From Ceriagrion tenellum (lineage: Eukaryota; Arthropoda; Insecta; Odonata; Coenagrionidae): a DNA stretch of 64,000 bases. The stretch's first letter is position 1, and the number at the start of each line of letters is the position of its first letter. Shown in pieces: positions 1 through 12,740 of this stretch. The position numbers and the translations under genes were made by a program. The stretch lies in assembly GCA_963169105.1 (NCBI GenBank), contig OY720633.1, positions 161,401,780 through 161,465,779 on the forward strand, in the 5' to 3' direction. The notes beneath the pieces were generated by a model, which had not been told where the DNA came from, ran no database searches, and worked only from the letters and a program-made list of their open reading frames with translations.

Positions 1-439
1 GATATATTATCAATTCATTGAATCCACTTTTCTCAGCATTCTTAAAGTATATTTTTTTTAATTGAAACAGTCTAGCATACATTCTACGAAGGCCATCTTG
101 ATTAGATAATCCCTTACATAGTCAATATTATAGAGGAGAGGAAGAGTCCAATCCTGGTTTTCGGCTGGTGGTTCACGGAAATTGGCCAAGAACAGCACGG
201 ATACGAGCGGAAATCAGTGCTTTCGATCTAAAAGAAAGCAACAGATATTTAGTGTAATTTTCGCAAAGATTGAGAGGGATATGACTTCCAGATCACTGCA
301 ATGGTGCTAGGATAGGAACACTTGACACTTCAGGCCTTCTTACCCCACGTACTTTCACCGCTATCGGCGACAGAAAAGAGAAATTTTATCGGTGATTCTT
401 GAAAAATCAAGGGTCTGGTTTCTGGCGCATTGGAAGAGT

Positions 440-813
440 ATTGGCCGATTAAATTTCAAAGTTGATCAAGTCCTCCGACAAAGCCATTTCTTCTCCCATC
501 TTCATTCAAAATCTGACACCTCGTGGCTTAAGAAACGAAGACATATACAGAAGAGTAGAAGAGAAAAGGACCCTATGGAAGAAAAGAACCAGATGGATTA
601 GGCACTCCTTAAGGCACCATAAGATTGGGAAGGATATAATTAGAGGAAACATAGTGGAAAGGGTTGCGAGAGAAAGGTCAAAGGGTAAATACGTAGGCTA
701 AATAAAAAATAAAATGCATAAGAAAAACTAATGAGAGTGCAAGGGAACTAGGTTTTAAAGGAACTAGCATTCGATGGAGATGAATGGCGGGCTGCAGTCA
801 AGCAGTCTTAGGA
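440..813 (+). pseudogene. Non-LTR retrotransposon RT, 3'-terminal remnant
   Basis: Overlapping frames read as the C-terminal tail of a non-LTR (LINE) reverse transcriptase ORF, the part after the thumb. A stretch RNEDIYRRVEEKRTLWKK is followed by RTRWIRHSLRHHKIGKDII, which fits the usual pattern of an arginine-rich segment, W-I-G-H-x-L-R and a basic K-I-I-E-G segment. After a stop and frame changes, DEWRAAVKQS and a stop codon at about 813 match the usual C-terminus of these ORFs (E-W-R-x-x-V). The RT catalytic core and endonuclease are absent, so this is a 5'-truncated, frameshifted copy with no function. Neighbouring DNA is unrelated. The LINE assignment is fairly secure, the clade is not determined. 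Confidence 0.7.
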
Positions 814-2341
814 TTGAACGGTCTACGGATGAATTGATTCCTACAATATATACCCTTCTCCCTCGCCCTACCTTTCACCCTTGGGGTTAAGTATGAAACA
901 ATAATTCAATATGACCAGATTGCATCGAATTTCCAGTACTGGAAGAGACTGGAGGTTGAAGACTTGGAATCGATTCGATCGAATAATTGGGAGGTCGACG
1001 TCGATCGAAATTCGAAATTTTTTGACGCGATTCGATTTCGGAATTCCGTGGTTCAGGACCAAGGCCCTCCGGATTCCCTCACTCGGATCATTGATTACTC
1101 CTCGACCCAGTTTCGTGGGCCTTCTCGCGGCAGGATAAGCCACCTCATTTGTTTATTACGGAAACCCCTGGCCCGCCGCCCCCTCTCACTCCCGTTCCCA
1201 CGCTCGAAATCCCGCCACGCAAACTCCATTGCACGCGAAATTGACAAAATACGCGCTCACGGCGTGACGGCAGTAACGAATGTTTTCGGATAATTAAAAG
1301 CTGGATTCCGAGGCCGAGGCGGGAGCGCTCAAATGGTCATTTTTTAACTCCATTAAGCCGCAAGGATTCCAAGGCAAAACGCTTACCCAAAGTCCTGGGC
1401 AAGATTTTCAAGAAATTGTCGGCCTCCTCTCCAACATGTTCATTACACAGGGTAGAAGAATATTCTCAGTCGCCAGCATCTTTTTTTGTTGTGTTCATTA
1501 TGTTTTTAATTACGAATTCAGATTTTCAACCACAGTTTTCAAGAAATTGCTGGCATTCTCTCTGTAGCATATTTACTCCAGAGGGCAGAAGTGTATTCTG
1601 ACTCACGAGTATTTTTTTGTTGCGTTTATCATTTTTATAATTATGAAACAAAATTCTCGAATTTTCTCTATGTTTTTTTAAATTTCCAGTAATTTGACTT
1701 CGATTTTCTGAACCGTTACAAAAAACCAAGTTTCTAAGCTATATTTCTTAAACTGATATTGAATACGCGGATCATTGCTATGAAAATATTTTTAAAATAT
1801 TATATATCCTTTATTATACGAATTATCACAATAAATATACGAAATTTCACAATATATTGCTACTTATCAAAAAATATTCTCCAAATTCTCCATCGTAGAA
1901 AATATTGCCACATATTATCTTAAACCGCTTTACTCTTTTGTGTGCCTTAACCAATGTCTCCCAAAATGTAACAACACTTCAGTTTCAAGGTTCAAGTTTA
2001 CATGCATCAATTTTTTCCATGACCATTTCATATAATTTTACATTTGCATTACATATAATTTTACTTTATTTGAAATCTATTTTAGTGGTTATAAATTATA
2101 AGTACATAATTGAAAGAAATCCAGGGTACTTGGTATTATTGATTTCAAAAAGCGGATGCAATGGTATATTCCAAAATTTGGTTGCTTAAGTGACTTCAAG
2201 GTAAGATCTGAAGATCCAGTAACGAAGTTCATTCTTTCTATGCTTGAATTTCAAAAGAAAAAAATGTATGGTATCATTCACATCTAGTTTAATGAGCAGC
2301 AATCCTCTGTAAAAGCATCAGGTTAAACATAACCGGTAAAT
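814..2341. other. No gene seen; short GC-rich stretch at 1140-1320
   Basis: AT-rich sequence with no recognisable coding region. About 1140-1320 is C-rich on the plus strand with several CpGs, and the frames across it show no protein family. 1620-1900 is nearly pure AT-rich DNA. I see no repeat with recognisable ends here. Confidence 0.5.
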
Positions 2342-2528
2342 ATCTCTTTGTGACTAGTTAATATTGCTGTTTTCAGGTATTCTCATCGCGTGTTTAGTTT
2401 TTCTAGTTTCTCCCCTCTTCCTGGGGGCGTCTTCAAGTCCGTTGGACATTTAATACCTGAATGCCTGAAAACAGCAATATTAACAAGTATATGAGTCGCG
2501 GAAGCCTTCAAAGAAATCTCTTTGTGAC
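2342..2528 (+). mobile_element. Small inverted-repeat element with 13-bp target duplication, PLE-like
   Basis: A 161-bp insert (2355-2515) lies between two perfect copies of ATCTCTTTGTGAC (2342-2354 and 2516-2528), a likely target-site duplication. Inside, 26-bp inverted arms at 2357-2382 and 2459-2484 match at 25 of 26 positions. The left arm almost abuts its duplication, while the right arm is followed by a 31-bp one-sided tail (2485-2515). That asymmetric plan is the same as in the 39.1-39.4 kb element and the Penelope-like element at 58-59.8 kb. The tail carries GCGGAAGCCTTCAA, close to the tail of the 39 kb element read on its minus strand. There is no coding capacity. I infer a non-autonomous element mobilised by a Penelope-like RT; a DNA-transposon MITE is the alternative, but long variable-length target duplications and an asymmetric tail argue against it. 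Confidence 0.6.
2406..2440 (-). ncRNA. Degenerate hammerhead-like motif inside the 2.3 kb element
   Basis: Read on the minus strand, the loop between the inverted arms contains GGAC-TTGAAGA, a C-run/G-run hairpin (CCCC pairing with GGGG around a purine-rich loop), then GAAAC. This is the order of a hammerhead core (CTGANGA, helix II, GAAA), with C3 to T and a weak helix I. It is probably not active. The call rests on similarity to the better motif at 39.3 kb. Confidence 0.35.
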
Positions 2529-3825
2529 ATTTATACTCATCAACTTCGCATACATTTTTTTCAAATAATTGCCTCTAATGAAGATAATTATCGATTTGAA
2601 AAAAAAAATATTTCTTCGTTATAAAATTGAGTTACGTTAAAGTTAAATTCGAAGAACTGAGAACGTGATGTGAAAGTGTTATAGGCCGTATACTTTGAAA
2701 GCCAAATTTAAAGATGACTAAAGCATAATATTATAAAAAATATAAATTACCCGCCAAATCAGGAATGTGTTCATTCATACATCTGCGTTTACAAATATCA
2801 TTATTTGATTCATAAAGTACCTACGAGTTATCCCTGCATGACGCTGCACCCGGGAGAGAATTCCCATTTATTTCGAATATTTTACCTAATTTCCTTTTTT
2901 CACGTTGCGCAAGTATATAGTTTCTGCCAAGCAAAATTTATTACGTAGAGTTTTCTAACGGAGATTACATCGGTGTTAGCTCCGTGAAGTTAAACACTTT
3001 GGACAAAAATTAATATCTATAAATTACCTTGCGGTTTATTTGATTTAACTGGCCTAGGTGGAGGGGTAGATACGCTTTTAGATGTATATAAAATACAAAC
3101 TGGGATGAAATTGGAAAATTAAGAGAGAGAACATGTGTGAGGAAGTCCAAATTTTTCAAATCTGTTATATTCCTTAAAAATATAGTTTAAATTCATAAAG
3201 TTTTGGTCATGCATTATTCTGCTTCAAAAAGAATAGTTCATCATCCAAGCAATCCGTTTTCGATTAATGTTTTACTAGTTACAATTAAAATTAGCATATT
3301 TTAACCCAACATACCAAAAATCGATCATAAAACAAGTTTTTAAACTATTGCTTTAGAGTTACATGCTTTTAATTTACACAATGATTCACCAATTACATGT
3401 TTTAGGTCGGAAAAAACAAAAAACAGCTCGAATTCAGTCAGCTATTAACTGAGGTGTGGGAAGGAAAATATTATGTTTTCCTTTAGACAATTGCTTACAT
3501 GATGCATCATTCTTACTTTAAATGATAAATTAACAATCGTAGCAAGTGAGCAGATATCGATGTCACCACTAGTATAATAATTAAAATTTATCATCCATTC
3601 ATCGGGTGTGTCCAGGATTTACTTCATTTTTCTTTTATAACAAACAAAAGTTATCCCTAAAAGTTCATTAAATTGTCGCTTTTAGTTTCGAGAGAAACGT
3701 ACGGGATGAAATTTTGATCCCTCTCAACATTTCGATTGTTTGATTGCGGTTTCTACATTACGCGCATCAATTATCGAAAGAGAGAGAGAGAAGAGAACGA
3801 AATAAAAATAACTGCCTGGAATGAA
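2529..3825. other. No gene or recognisable repeat
   Basis: AT-rich DNA without a convincing reading frame. A short GA-microsatellite (alternating AG) sits near 3779-3793. Nothing else stands out. Confidence 0.5.
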
Positions 3826-4340
3826 GAATGAGCGATTGGCGTCGCTATAGGGATGGAGGCCGAGTGAGGCGGACCGGCGTTCGTCATCATTATTACTTTT
3901 TTCGCGAGGGAGTGGAGGAAAAACGGCTGGCGAGGAAAAAATCCGAATCCATTACAAACGGTATCGGTTATGAGCGGGCGAGGCTATATGAGCCGCGGGG
4001 TCCAACACTCCCGCCCTCACGGCTGATTAATTATCCCCATTCCGGTCGCGAAAGGGCGCTGTTTCCCGGCCCGCCCGCCGCGGGCTGAGTGGGAGGTGTT
4101 GGGAGGAGTGGTGGGTGGCTGTTGGTGGTTGGGAGCAGGAGAAGGAGAGGGGCGAACGCAACAATAAGGTCCGAAAGGGTAAAAGGAACGGGGATCGCCA
4201 CGAGCGGAAATGGATGGACTCCAACAAATCACGGCTCTTTTTTGGCGAGCTTATGCGTCCGTGAAGATTGGCGGCTTTTGCACCACGACAGACAGACACT
4301 TGCCCTTGGCGGGGGACGGTGTAGCCACTTGGGGAATTTT
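3826..4340. other. GC-rich, CpG-containing island
   Basis: A GC-rich block in an AT-rich setting, with runs such as GCCCGCCCGCCGCGGGC near 4068 and a G/A-rich stretch at 4085-4170. Several overlapping frames of 60-90 codons exist on both strands, which is what GC-rich sequence gives by chance; none shows a family motif. It could be a regulatory or promoter-proximal region, but I see no TATA box, initiator or exon to support that. Confidence 0.35.
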
Positions 4341-7300
4341 CATTGATTCAAGCGTATGTCCTCCGCTTCTTTTTCAATTGTTTGTTCTTCCTAAAATAGC
4401 TTTTTACTCTCTCTCACGCTTTCGCGTTCCAAAGCGAGAAAAATTCCATTTCCTCGAATTTGCACGCAATCCTCGCTAAATTGGACGCCGAGGCCCACGC
4501 GCGCGTGAGCTTAAACGTTTTTATTGACCTCGGCACCATGGTAATATATTACTGTCAAATCCGCCATATCGTGACTGACCGCATTAATGCCTTGGCCAGA
4601 TATTCTGTCAAGATAAAAATTAGCACTTTATTTGAACTCCACAAAATACTTCTTCACTTTCACGGCTGTTAAAAGGCAATGAGACGAGAAACGAAGAGGC
4701 TCATGCTGGTGACAGAATAATTCCAGCTTACAGATGAAAAGGAGATTGCTTTGGAGATTTTTACCGTCGACAATTCTTTAAATACACTGGGCAAAATAAA
4801 GCACACTTCATTGCTAGATATATATATAAACCTTGTTTGGCTGGAACTCCTCAAAAATTTTCATCCGTCTTTAAACGGGAATAATCAGAAACAACAAAGA
4901 AAACGTTTTCAGAAAGAATTGAAAGAAAAAAGCGATACTGATCAATAACTAATAGAAGCAACCTATATTAAACGATCGATGCAACTACCTCAGACACGTA
5001 AGACAAGAACTTTTAATGGAAAGACTAAGAATCGTCGTCTTTAAAATCAGAGAAGGCTGAAGAATATATCAGAAACTGATATCAGGGTGGAAATGAATTC
5101 AAAGATACGAAACAAATCTACTGAAATAAATAAATTATCAAGAGAGGTGACCAACGATGAAATAATAATCATGTTAAGTAGCCGATGATTTGCTGAGGTG
5201 AACGATGAACTGTATGTAGATGGAAGCGAATCACCGAACCTAATCGCTGATTAGCATGGGTGAAAAGTTCTAACGAGTAAAATTAGCATGAAGCGAGACT
5301 TAAAATCATCTGTAAAGCTTTTAGTTGACGTATTCATAAAAAATAAATAATGCTCTTACGACAAAAATCAAACTCGGTTTATAGTTCTGGTCTATAAACG
5401 AGGCCAAAAGCAATGTTTTTACAAGTTCCGGATTTGAAAAGATTTACGATAATTATCAACGGAACCCTGCCAGTAGCTGAGTAATGACTTTCGGAGTTGG
5501 AGAAAATGGCAATGTACTGTAGCATTAGAAAAGCCTCTGGTTCAATAAGTACCTAATAATCACACAACGATAGAAGGATTTAATTGATGTTGGAGCTCAA
5601 ATTTGGCCACACGTTTGACATTTCGATGTTCAAAAACGCATGATAATAGTATAGATAATAAGGGAAAAAAGACGGGTATGGTAATTGTCATTCCTGTGGA
5701 ACGAGGATATAAGTAATTTGGCTTTTGCTGAATATTTATTTCATGTTGGCAGGGTGAATAATAATTTTAATGTCCTTTTCCAAATCTAACTTATTCGTAC
5801 TAGCTTCTAGGATTCGGTAGGAGCATCATATTTTTACTAGTCAGAGATCTTTTGTACAATTAATAATGTCTAGGCAAATTCATCATAGAAGGGTCGGTTG
5901 AAAAATAGAGGAAGGGTAAAGTGAAACCCAGAAACTAAAATCGACAACGAGAGCCCAAGAAGACCAATGTTTTGTGACTCACCCCGTTCTTCTCACTGTC
6001 CACCACAAGTATATCTCAAGATTCCGCAGAGAAATCATCGCCAGTTATGCTGCCAGTAGCTAGTCTATCCTCTTATCACCAGGTTTAAAATATTTTTTAC
6101 TCAAATTCATTCCACCATTCATCCGTTCCCAAAATAATTCTTCCCTGACTGACCCTCTACTAAAAATGTTAAGCTAAGGCATTGGTTTTCGTTACATGGC
6201 AAAATGTTGGTAAAAATATCACCTACAATCAATGAATCATCTTATAAGCTTGAAGGTTCCATTTATTTTTCAATATATATTGGCTGATTTATCTTCCAGA
6301 TCTACAGTATTATTTATAACCTCGCTCATGGAAATTCAACGCAAAGTTTGTTGGATTAATGGGTCTACATTTTAGATAGCCGAAGATCTGTTAGCTTTCA
6401 GTGGAATATCCAATAAAACGATTTAAAACATTTTAGTAAATTAAGTACGGAAACTCTTAATATGGAAATTTTCCACTGGATGGGCAATATTTTAGCTGAA
6501 CACAAGGGGACAAAAATCTTGTAAGTTAAGTACTTTTGGTGGAGTTAATAATAAGAAAGAAGTAATCCAACTAAGTTTATGTAAAGATATCTCACAGTCA
6601 AAAAAGTAGTTGCTGATTACTACGGTGATTATTTAGCTAAGACACCGAATATAACAGAATTGTGGTTGAGTGCCTTCTTACACTGTCTGCGGGATTCACC
6701 AAATTAGCGACCCTACCCAAGCAATTGTTTGGCTTCCCAGAATAGATTTGAATTGGTTAAATTGGATTAAGTTTTATCATCCAACCTCTTCCCTTAGGGC
6801 GTAATTCAAATGAAAAGAACATTCACGATCAGCTTCATCCTCATCCAGAGAAATAAGTGACAAAATGCATCAGAAATGCATCATATTTGCCCCGGTTCAG
6901 ATATGATGCTGTGTGAAATACTAATGGAATTGGAATAGCCAAGTTGCGCTCGAAAAACGGAGAGTGGAATGGCTAGAAAGCTTTGACATGAGCCATCCAC
7001 TTCGATTCACTATTCATATACGAGTAAATTCAAGTGTGTGAGGTTTGGAGCGAGTCAAAAAGACTTGGAAGATCCAAATAGCCAAGGAATGGACCGAATA
7101 TGCAACTTGAGTTGAAAGGCTCCTCTCGAACAAGGAATTTTACCAATCGCCATGCACATTAGGGTGGTTCGAAAAAAGGCTTTTCTCGCAAGTAGTTTCC
7201 CCAGGGGTGCCAAACCTAATCATTTGCTATGACTAGGAAGTACGCACAAGATTATTAAGCAGGGTTGAGGCTTTTCACTCTAACCTGACAAAAAATGAGT

Positions 7301-9185
7301 TTTAACGCACATTTTCAGGAATTATCGACTTTTAAAGGGTTTTTCCTCCATATTTCTTGAAATGATTTTTTTAAACGTTTACTCTTGCTAGGATTAATAG
7401 AAAATAGTTCATTTAACACATTTCAGTTGTTATGTTGGGACTATGTGATGTAACAAACGTATTTCAGAGTATTTAAGGTCGATTTGTCACTCATTTTTAC
7501 GCATTTTTCGTGAGTTTTCGAAATTCTGGCATAATTTTGTTTTTTATCGAAATACAGTCTACTACCTCTCGATCGTTTTCTTTAGAATAAGCTTCCATAA
7601 TAAATTTGAACCATTAAAATCCATATATTGGAAAAAAAACGTAAGCTTGCCTCTAAAGAACTTGCTAGTAAGATCAACGGACAATGAGCGAAGAATGTCT
7701 CGAGCCAAGAAAGCATTCATGCACAAGTTCTTGACATGGTATGTGTCACAAAATGGATTTTTAAAACGTTCATTTGCTCTTTAATACGACTTGCAGATTA
7801 AAAGCAAGGAATGATAAACTTAGTGGAAAGAAGTAAAGGCACTGAAATTGAGAAAAATATTTACTTAAATAAGTATTTCTCATTTAATAAATTTTTCTTT
7901 TAAGGAAAATATTGTTAGGGCATCTAGTTAAAATAGCTGAGTAACAGTATCTATACTGTGCTGCAAGTGCAGCGTAAACGCTCTAAAAAATATGGAAAAC
8001 TTGATGGTTTAGTGCTAAAATCTCTTCTGCCGAGGCTGACCTTTGTATTTGTACTATTTGATATGTAATTAGCTCTATTTTTCTTCCACTTGTCATTCCT
8101 TTTGTGCGTTAACGGTAATATTCTCCAAAAGCCAAGCTCAAGCAAATCAATGCGTCAGATTGAATATGTGAAATGAGCTTTGGTATTTCACTGTCCCAGT
8201 TTACTCCAAAATGCACATCGGGGCGTGTTAACTTAAGATTACAATGAGCATGCTAGCTCCACATATCTGTCACGCAAAGAGTAGCCCAGAAAAATAACTA
8301 CTCATCACGTGGAAATGGGTTATGCACAGCTGTGGGACTTCCTGGCTTTGAAAAAGGGGAGGTTGGATTAAATTTCCCGGTCTTTCAAAACTAATGCGCC
8401 ACAATGCTTATCTCAACGTATGAGTTTGTCTTTAAGGGATCAACCCTGAGCTATCGGACTGGGAAAAAGTTCATGAAGTTTTTTCGAGTCTATTTAATTA
8501 AAATTGGTTGTTTTTACTATGATAAATTTTATAGAAATTACATCCTACGATCCTTTAAGATTGATTAAAACACTGCCTTATTTATGTGTACTGAGAATGA
8601 ATGCATTATGCTATTTCACTCTCGTTGCAGCTTAAGCAAATTACTTTAAGGGTAACTTATACGATGTGTTAAGCCAAGGCATGAAACTGGCCGAATAAGT
8701 GTGCTGGCCTAAAAATGAGAACCTGTAGGTAATATATCTAGCAGTGATACCAAAACTATGAGACCATCATTAAATTTTTATCTCACATGCATACTTTTTA
8801 AAGGATGCATAAGTCTGTTAAATGTATATTTTTTGGAATGTAGTGAACTTGGTAATATTAAAAAAAGTCTTAGAAATAAAACGGAGTGTAATTCAATAGT
8901 AATATATTTTTACCTGTAATTTGGTGAATTAGTCAATATTTTATTATGTACGATAATATATCTCTTTATGATTAAACATACTAAGAATTTTAAAAAATAC
9001 TAAACGATCAAGTTTGAATCATCAGCAAATAAACAAATCTCAGTAACAAAAGCTTATTCACCGAATGAATTGAGGTGTAAATTCAGGTAGGTGTATATTG
9101 CAATGGAATGGATATCATAATCAAATATCGGTGAACTAGTTACAAAAACTCCTATGCTATTAAATATAAAACAATAATTCAAATT
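4341..9185. other. No gene seen
   Basis: Nearly 5 kb of AT-rich DNA. Reading frames are short and featureless. A phrase near 7693-7730 (R-M-S-R-A-K-K-A-F-M-H-K) resembles the linker after the RT domain in some LINEs, but it is isolated. A stretch starting near 7163 (TAGGGTGGTTCG) resembles the start of some arthropod DNA transposons, but I find no matching opposite end. Confidence 0.4.
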
Positions 9186-9209
9186 CGTGGAAACTTCATG
9201 ACTGCGTCC

Positions 9210-9380
9210 TGAGCGTTGAACATTTCCTGGTGTTGAGATCAACCTATCATTGACCCAATTTTCAGGGTGGGTGGCGCGAACATAGAACGGCCCAGAGGTC
9301 GCGGGGTCTAATCCGGGGGAGCACATGGATGCCGCGGTTTCAAGCACCAATATGCTTCTTTGACGGTTCATAATAACCTT
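9210..9380 (+). repeat. Possible tRNA-derived SINE remnant
   Basis: The segment around 9290-9320 (AGAGGTCGCGGGGTCTAATCC) resembles a tRNA-derived SINE head, with a degenerate B box in GGGTCTAATCC. The antisense frame gives the D-P-A-T-S-G-P type phrase commonly produced by SINE heads. The A box is not clear and I cannot find the 3' end or a target duplication, so this is a weak call. Confidence 0.35.
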
Positions 9381-11110
9381 TGAAGCGAGTCGGTTATTCA
9401 GTCTGTCCCTTTACTAATGTCCAGTTGGTGAGGCGACCGAAAATTCGTTAAGAATGCACCATTAAAAATCCCATGTACAGGTATGTCTCTCAAATTATAA
9501 ATCTGACAATAGTTCCTTGTTTCATTAAACGGAATTATATTTATTTGCAACAATTCTGTCGTTCCGTTTTTTATTTAAGATTTTTTGAGAAACTTTTAAA
9601 CAAAAAGTTCTGCCAAAACATTGCACTCCACAGTGGCATTCGACGCGATAGTAGGCGATTATTAAACGAGTGAGTGCATCGTTAAAAGAAGTATTTCATT
9701 TAAAGCCCCAAATAGTAGGAAGTAGTTAATGCTCTAGCACCCATAACATGAGAGCCTGGAAATACTTCAGTGAAATATCTCGTGTGGTAATTTATTTCCT
9801 TCGACGGGTCGGATATCCAACCAGTGGCCGCTAATTGTCTCCACGGAAAGTAGCTGAAGACTCCACCGTTTAGTGCCTAAAAACCAATAGTCTCTCCATA
9901 TCTGCATTGTTCTAAAATCACGCCTTATTTTGCGTTTGCACGTAGCGGTATTCGAGCGTATTGCACCCCGTTTGCTTGGAGAATTTTCGCACGGATCCCT
10001 CACGACGACAACCGTCGCACAAATTGTTTTGGAACCCACGCAGTCTCTCATCGAATACATTCAGACTCTTTATCCCACGGAAGCACCCCATTCCATCAAC
10101 GCACAACTTATCCCACTAACCCCTCCCCGTCCCTTTGCTAACGCACAGCTACATCGAGGACCACTGCCGTCTCCGTCACGTATGGGCGAAGGGGGGAGGT
10201 AGGAGTTTAAGTAGGGTGGCCAAATTCCGAAGACCTTGAGTTCAGGAGTTGCCCGTTTCATAAGTTTCCGGCAGCGTCATCTCCAGGTCATCCTGAATTT
10301 CTGCCACACACTTGAGGTGGATTGTAGGGTAATATTTAGATGTATTATTTTACGCGGTATTACTATAAAATAATATAATTCCGATTGCCCAGGGATATGG
10401 TACCGCCGAGCGCACCAGAGAGATGCTATCAAAGGAAAATTGAAATCCTAAAGACCCGATAGAATCAGAAATAAACAGGATTTGTTTTCAATTGTCTTCG
10501 ATTGATGATTTTTTTACAGTCGTAATAACTGTTATAGCAAACAACTCACGGTTTGGAAGTTTGTAGCGATTGAAGTGAAGCAAATAAGTCAAATAAACTC
10601 TCAATATTCATATTAATTTGAATTCATTCATAATTATTGAATGAATCTATCATGTAAAACAAAGTTTTTGAGTAATTAATGTCAAAATATTTACCTTTTG
10701 CTTCTTGCAATTGTCAGATAAAGAAAAATTGGAATATATTCTAAATTATGAATGAAGAAAATTCTAGCTTAAAGTAATCCAAGTTAAAAGCATATTTTAT
10801 GTAACCGTGGCATTTTCTTCCGCATGTTTGGCAGCATGAATGTAAACTTCGACTGCAGCTGATGAAGTAATACATACAAATAACATTTTGGGTGATAAAA
10901 CATGATTTGTTCAGCAGTTTTTTAAATAAGTGGACATGCATCCTGAATTAAATTTACCTAAAGAATAACACTTGAGTAGCAACCCCGTGTTCCTTCTTAG
11001 AACACATCATTTGAAAACTAACGACCTCGCACACATATATTAAACTGGGGAGGCTTGCCGAGTACAAGTGGGAGACGATTCCCTCAATTCGAGAGGTACT
11101 AGGTTTTAAA
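9381..11110. other. No gene seen
   Basis: AT-rich DNA. A modest GC rise at 10080-10200 gives overlapping short frames on both strands with no motif. Nothing recognisable. Confidence 0.45.
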
Positions 11111-11410
11111 AACTTTTGTCCAACTCCGAGAGTCTCCCGGAGAATCCGGGAGTGTTGGCAGTCCTCGGAGAAAGACCTCCGCCGGCAATTCAGCCCTCAT
11201 CACCCCACCCTGCCCCCCTCTGGTCCCCTTTCCCACTCCCATTATCCTACTCCGCTCCGCAGACCGTGAAAATACCCCGCGACCTGGTTTCCTCTCGTGT
11301 CAATGTGGCGCGTGCATGTGGATGTTTGCCCCGTCGTCTCTTCCTCCTCGCATTTCTCCTTCTCGCTCCTCCCCCTCCCCATGCCTCCCCCTTCGGTTGC
11401 GGAGATCAGC
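11110..11410. other. Pyrimidine-rich GC island
   Basis: The plus strand is strongly C/T-biased (runs of CCCC and CTCCTC) and GC-rich compared with both flanks. The 132-codon plus frame and 106-codon minus frame here are proline/serine/leucine or glutamate/glycine rich, as expected from composition alone. Confidence 0.4.
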
Positions 11411-11675
11411 GGAACGGTGATAGTGTGTCGAGGAAATACTCGGTGGAACATCGAATACTCCCATGGAATCTGACTGTGGAGTTTGAAATCGCGGATAGTA
11501 TAATTAAGTATTGAAGTCGATAGTTTGTATTGGCAGCAGTTTCTCAAAGGATGGAGAGCCAATTTGAAATAGGCCTTTATTGTGAGACTAACACTTGAAG
11601 CCCTTAAGTTTCTATTTTACAAAAGTCAAACAGGCTTAGTGTGTCCTCTATCAGGTCAGGTATTTGGTTGAATAT

Positions 11676-11761
11676 GTTTCGATGATATTATCCTCCATCG
11701 TCTTATCAGCTATGATGAAAGTCCTGAAGATTATGGCGGATGCAGTCATCGAAACGTAGGC
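11676..11761. repeat. Inverted pair of hammerhead-like motifs
   Basis: Two related motifs face away from each other within 86 bp. On the minus strand (11710 down to 11676) the order is GCTGATAAGA, a GAT-rich hairpin, ATCATCGAAAC. On the plus strand (11721-11761) it is GTCCTGAAGA, a hairpin segment ending GTCATC, then GAAACGTAGGC. The middle parts share most bases, so they are diverged copies of one sequence. The plus copy keeps CTGAAGA, GAAA, a self-complementary ACGT at helix III and a GTC/GGC helix I. This fits a solo inverted pair of Penelope-type terminal repeats. No RT lies nearby, and target duplications were not found. Confidence 0.5.
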
Positions 11762-12740
11762 AAACAGACATGTGTACACCTACATAATCCCTGCTAGCCA
11801 CATCATGAGTGAGTGACGGGTTGAGTCATCACCAATAGTCACTACACAAAAGGCAAGTTATCAGTGCCTTAGAAGCTATTGGCATGTATTTTTCAACTAC
11901 GTCAGAGCAGAAAGATATATAAGTCGTGAAGGAATCATGTGAAATGTAATGTTGGTATTACGTTGCAGATTAACAGGGGAGAATTAGAGAGAAAAATCAA
12001 GCAATTTGCTGCGCTACCAATCGAATAACCTAATTAACAGTTTTTTTTGGCTTCTGTTCTACTCACTTATCGATTGAGGTAAAAATGACATTTCAAACAT
12101 GTTTGTTCTGCAGTTTATTTCCGTAATTTCATTCTCGTGATCTTATCTACCGTGGTATGCCTGGTTGTCTAAAATACTATTTACATCGGTCGTTCCATAA
12201 ATACCGAACATGGTGGAAGTCCCAAGTGGACTTCTTTAACAGCACACGCTTGAAAAGAACCAAATTGAACAAGAAGACCAAAAGATTATTATGATCGTGA
12301 CTAGTGAGTTTATTAATGTCAAAGCCCTGAATTTTACCCTAGCGTCTGCTAAGGCTAAGGCTAAGGCGATTCCCTAGTCTTGATATCTTGTGGGCATATA
12401 TGAGTTTTTAAAAGCTCTGTTAGACCCTGGCAGTAGAGTTCAACAGTATTCTTTATCTCGCGATGGCGTTCGATTGTCAGCCGTTAACAGGTGGAGGCGA
12501 TATTTGGTTTGGAACCTCCTCCAACCACTCCAGAACTTTCTGATCCAGGCGAAGGGCGGGGATGAGGTGGGTTGCTCCATCTACTTTGCAGAAATCCTCT
12601 TATTATTCTTACAGCATATCATATGCTTTAAGCCTGTTACAACCATGTTTAGGCCTGGTCTATCGATCTCTTGCGTTCCGCTCCATATTTTTAAAATCGC
12701 CCAAATTAGTCGCAAATATCCATAGCCGACAATGAGAAGT
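11762..12740. other. No gene seen; contains one copy of a diverged direct repeat
   Basis: A segment at 12066-12148 (starting CTTATCGATTG) is repeated in diverged form at 13527-13602. A short (CTAAGG)n run lies at about 12348-12366. The 111-codon frame at 12390 has no family signal. Confidence 0.4.
12066..12148 (+). repeat. Diverged direct repeat, copy 1 (copy 2 at 13527)
   Basis: CTTATCGATTG-AGG, then ATTTCCGTAATT and ATTCTCGTGATCT, line up in the same order with CTTATCGATCG-CGG, ATTTCCGTCATT and ATTCTCATGGTCT at 13527-13602. By eye identity is about three quarters with small gaps. The two copies flank the RT fragment at 12.74-13.11 kb, in the same orientation. Confidence 0.45.

Noticed and set aside
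7150..7330. Start of a DNA transposon (TAGGGTGGTTCG)
   Set aside because: No inverted partner end found in the window.
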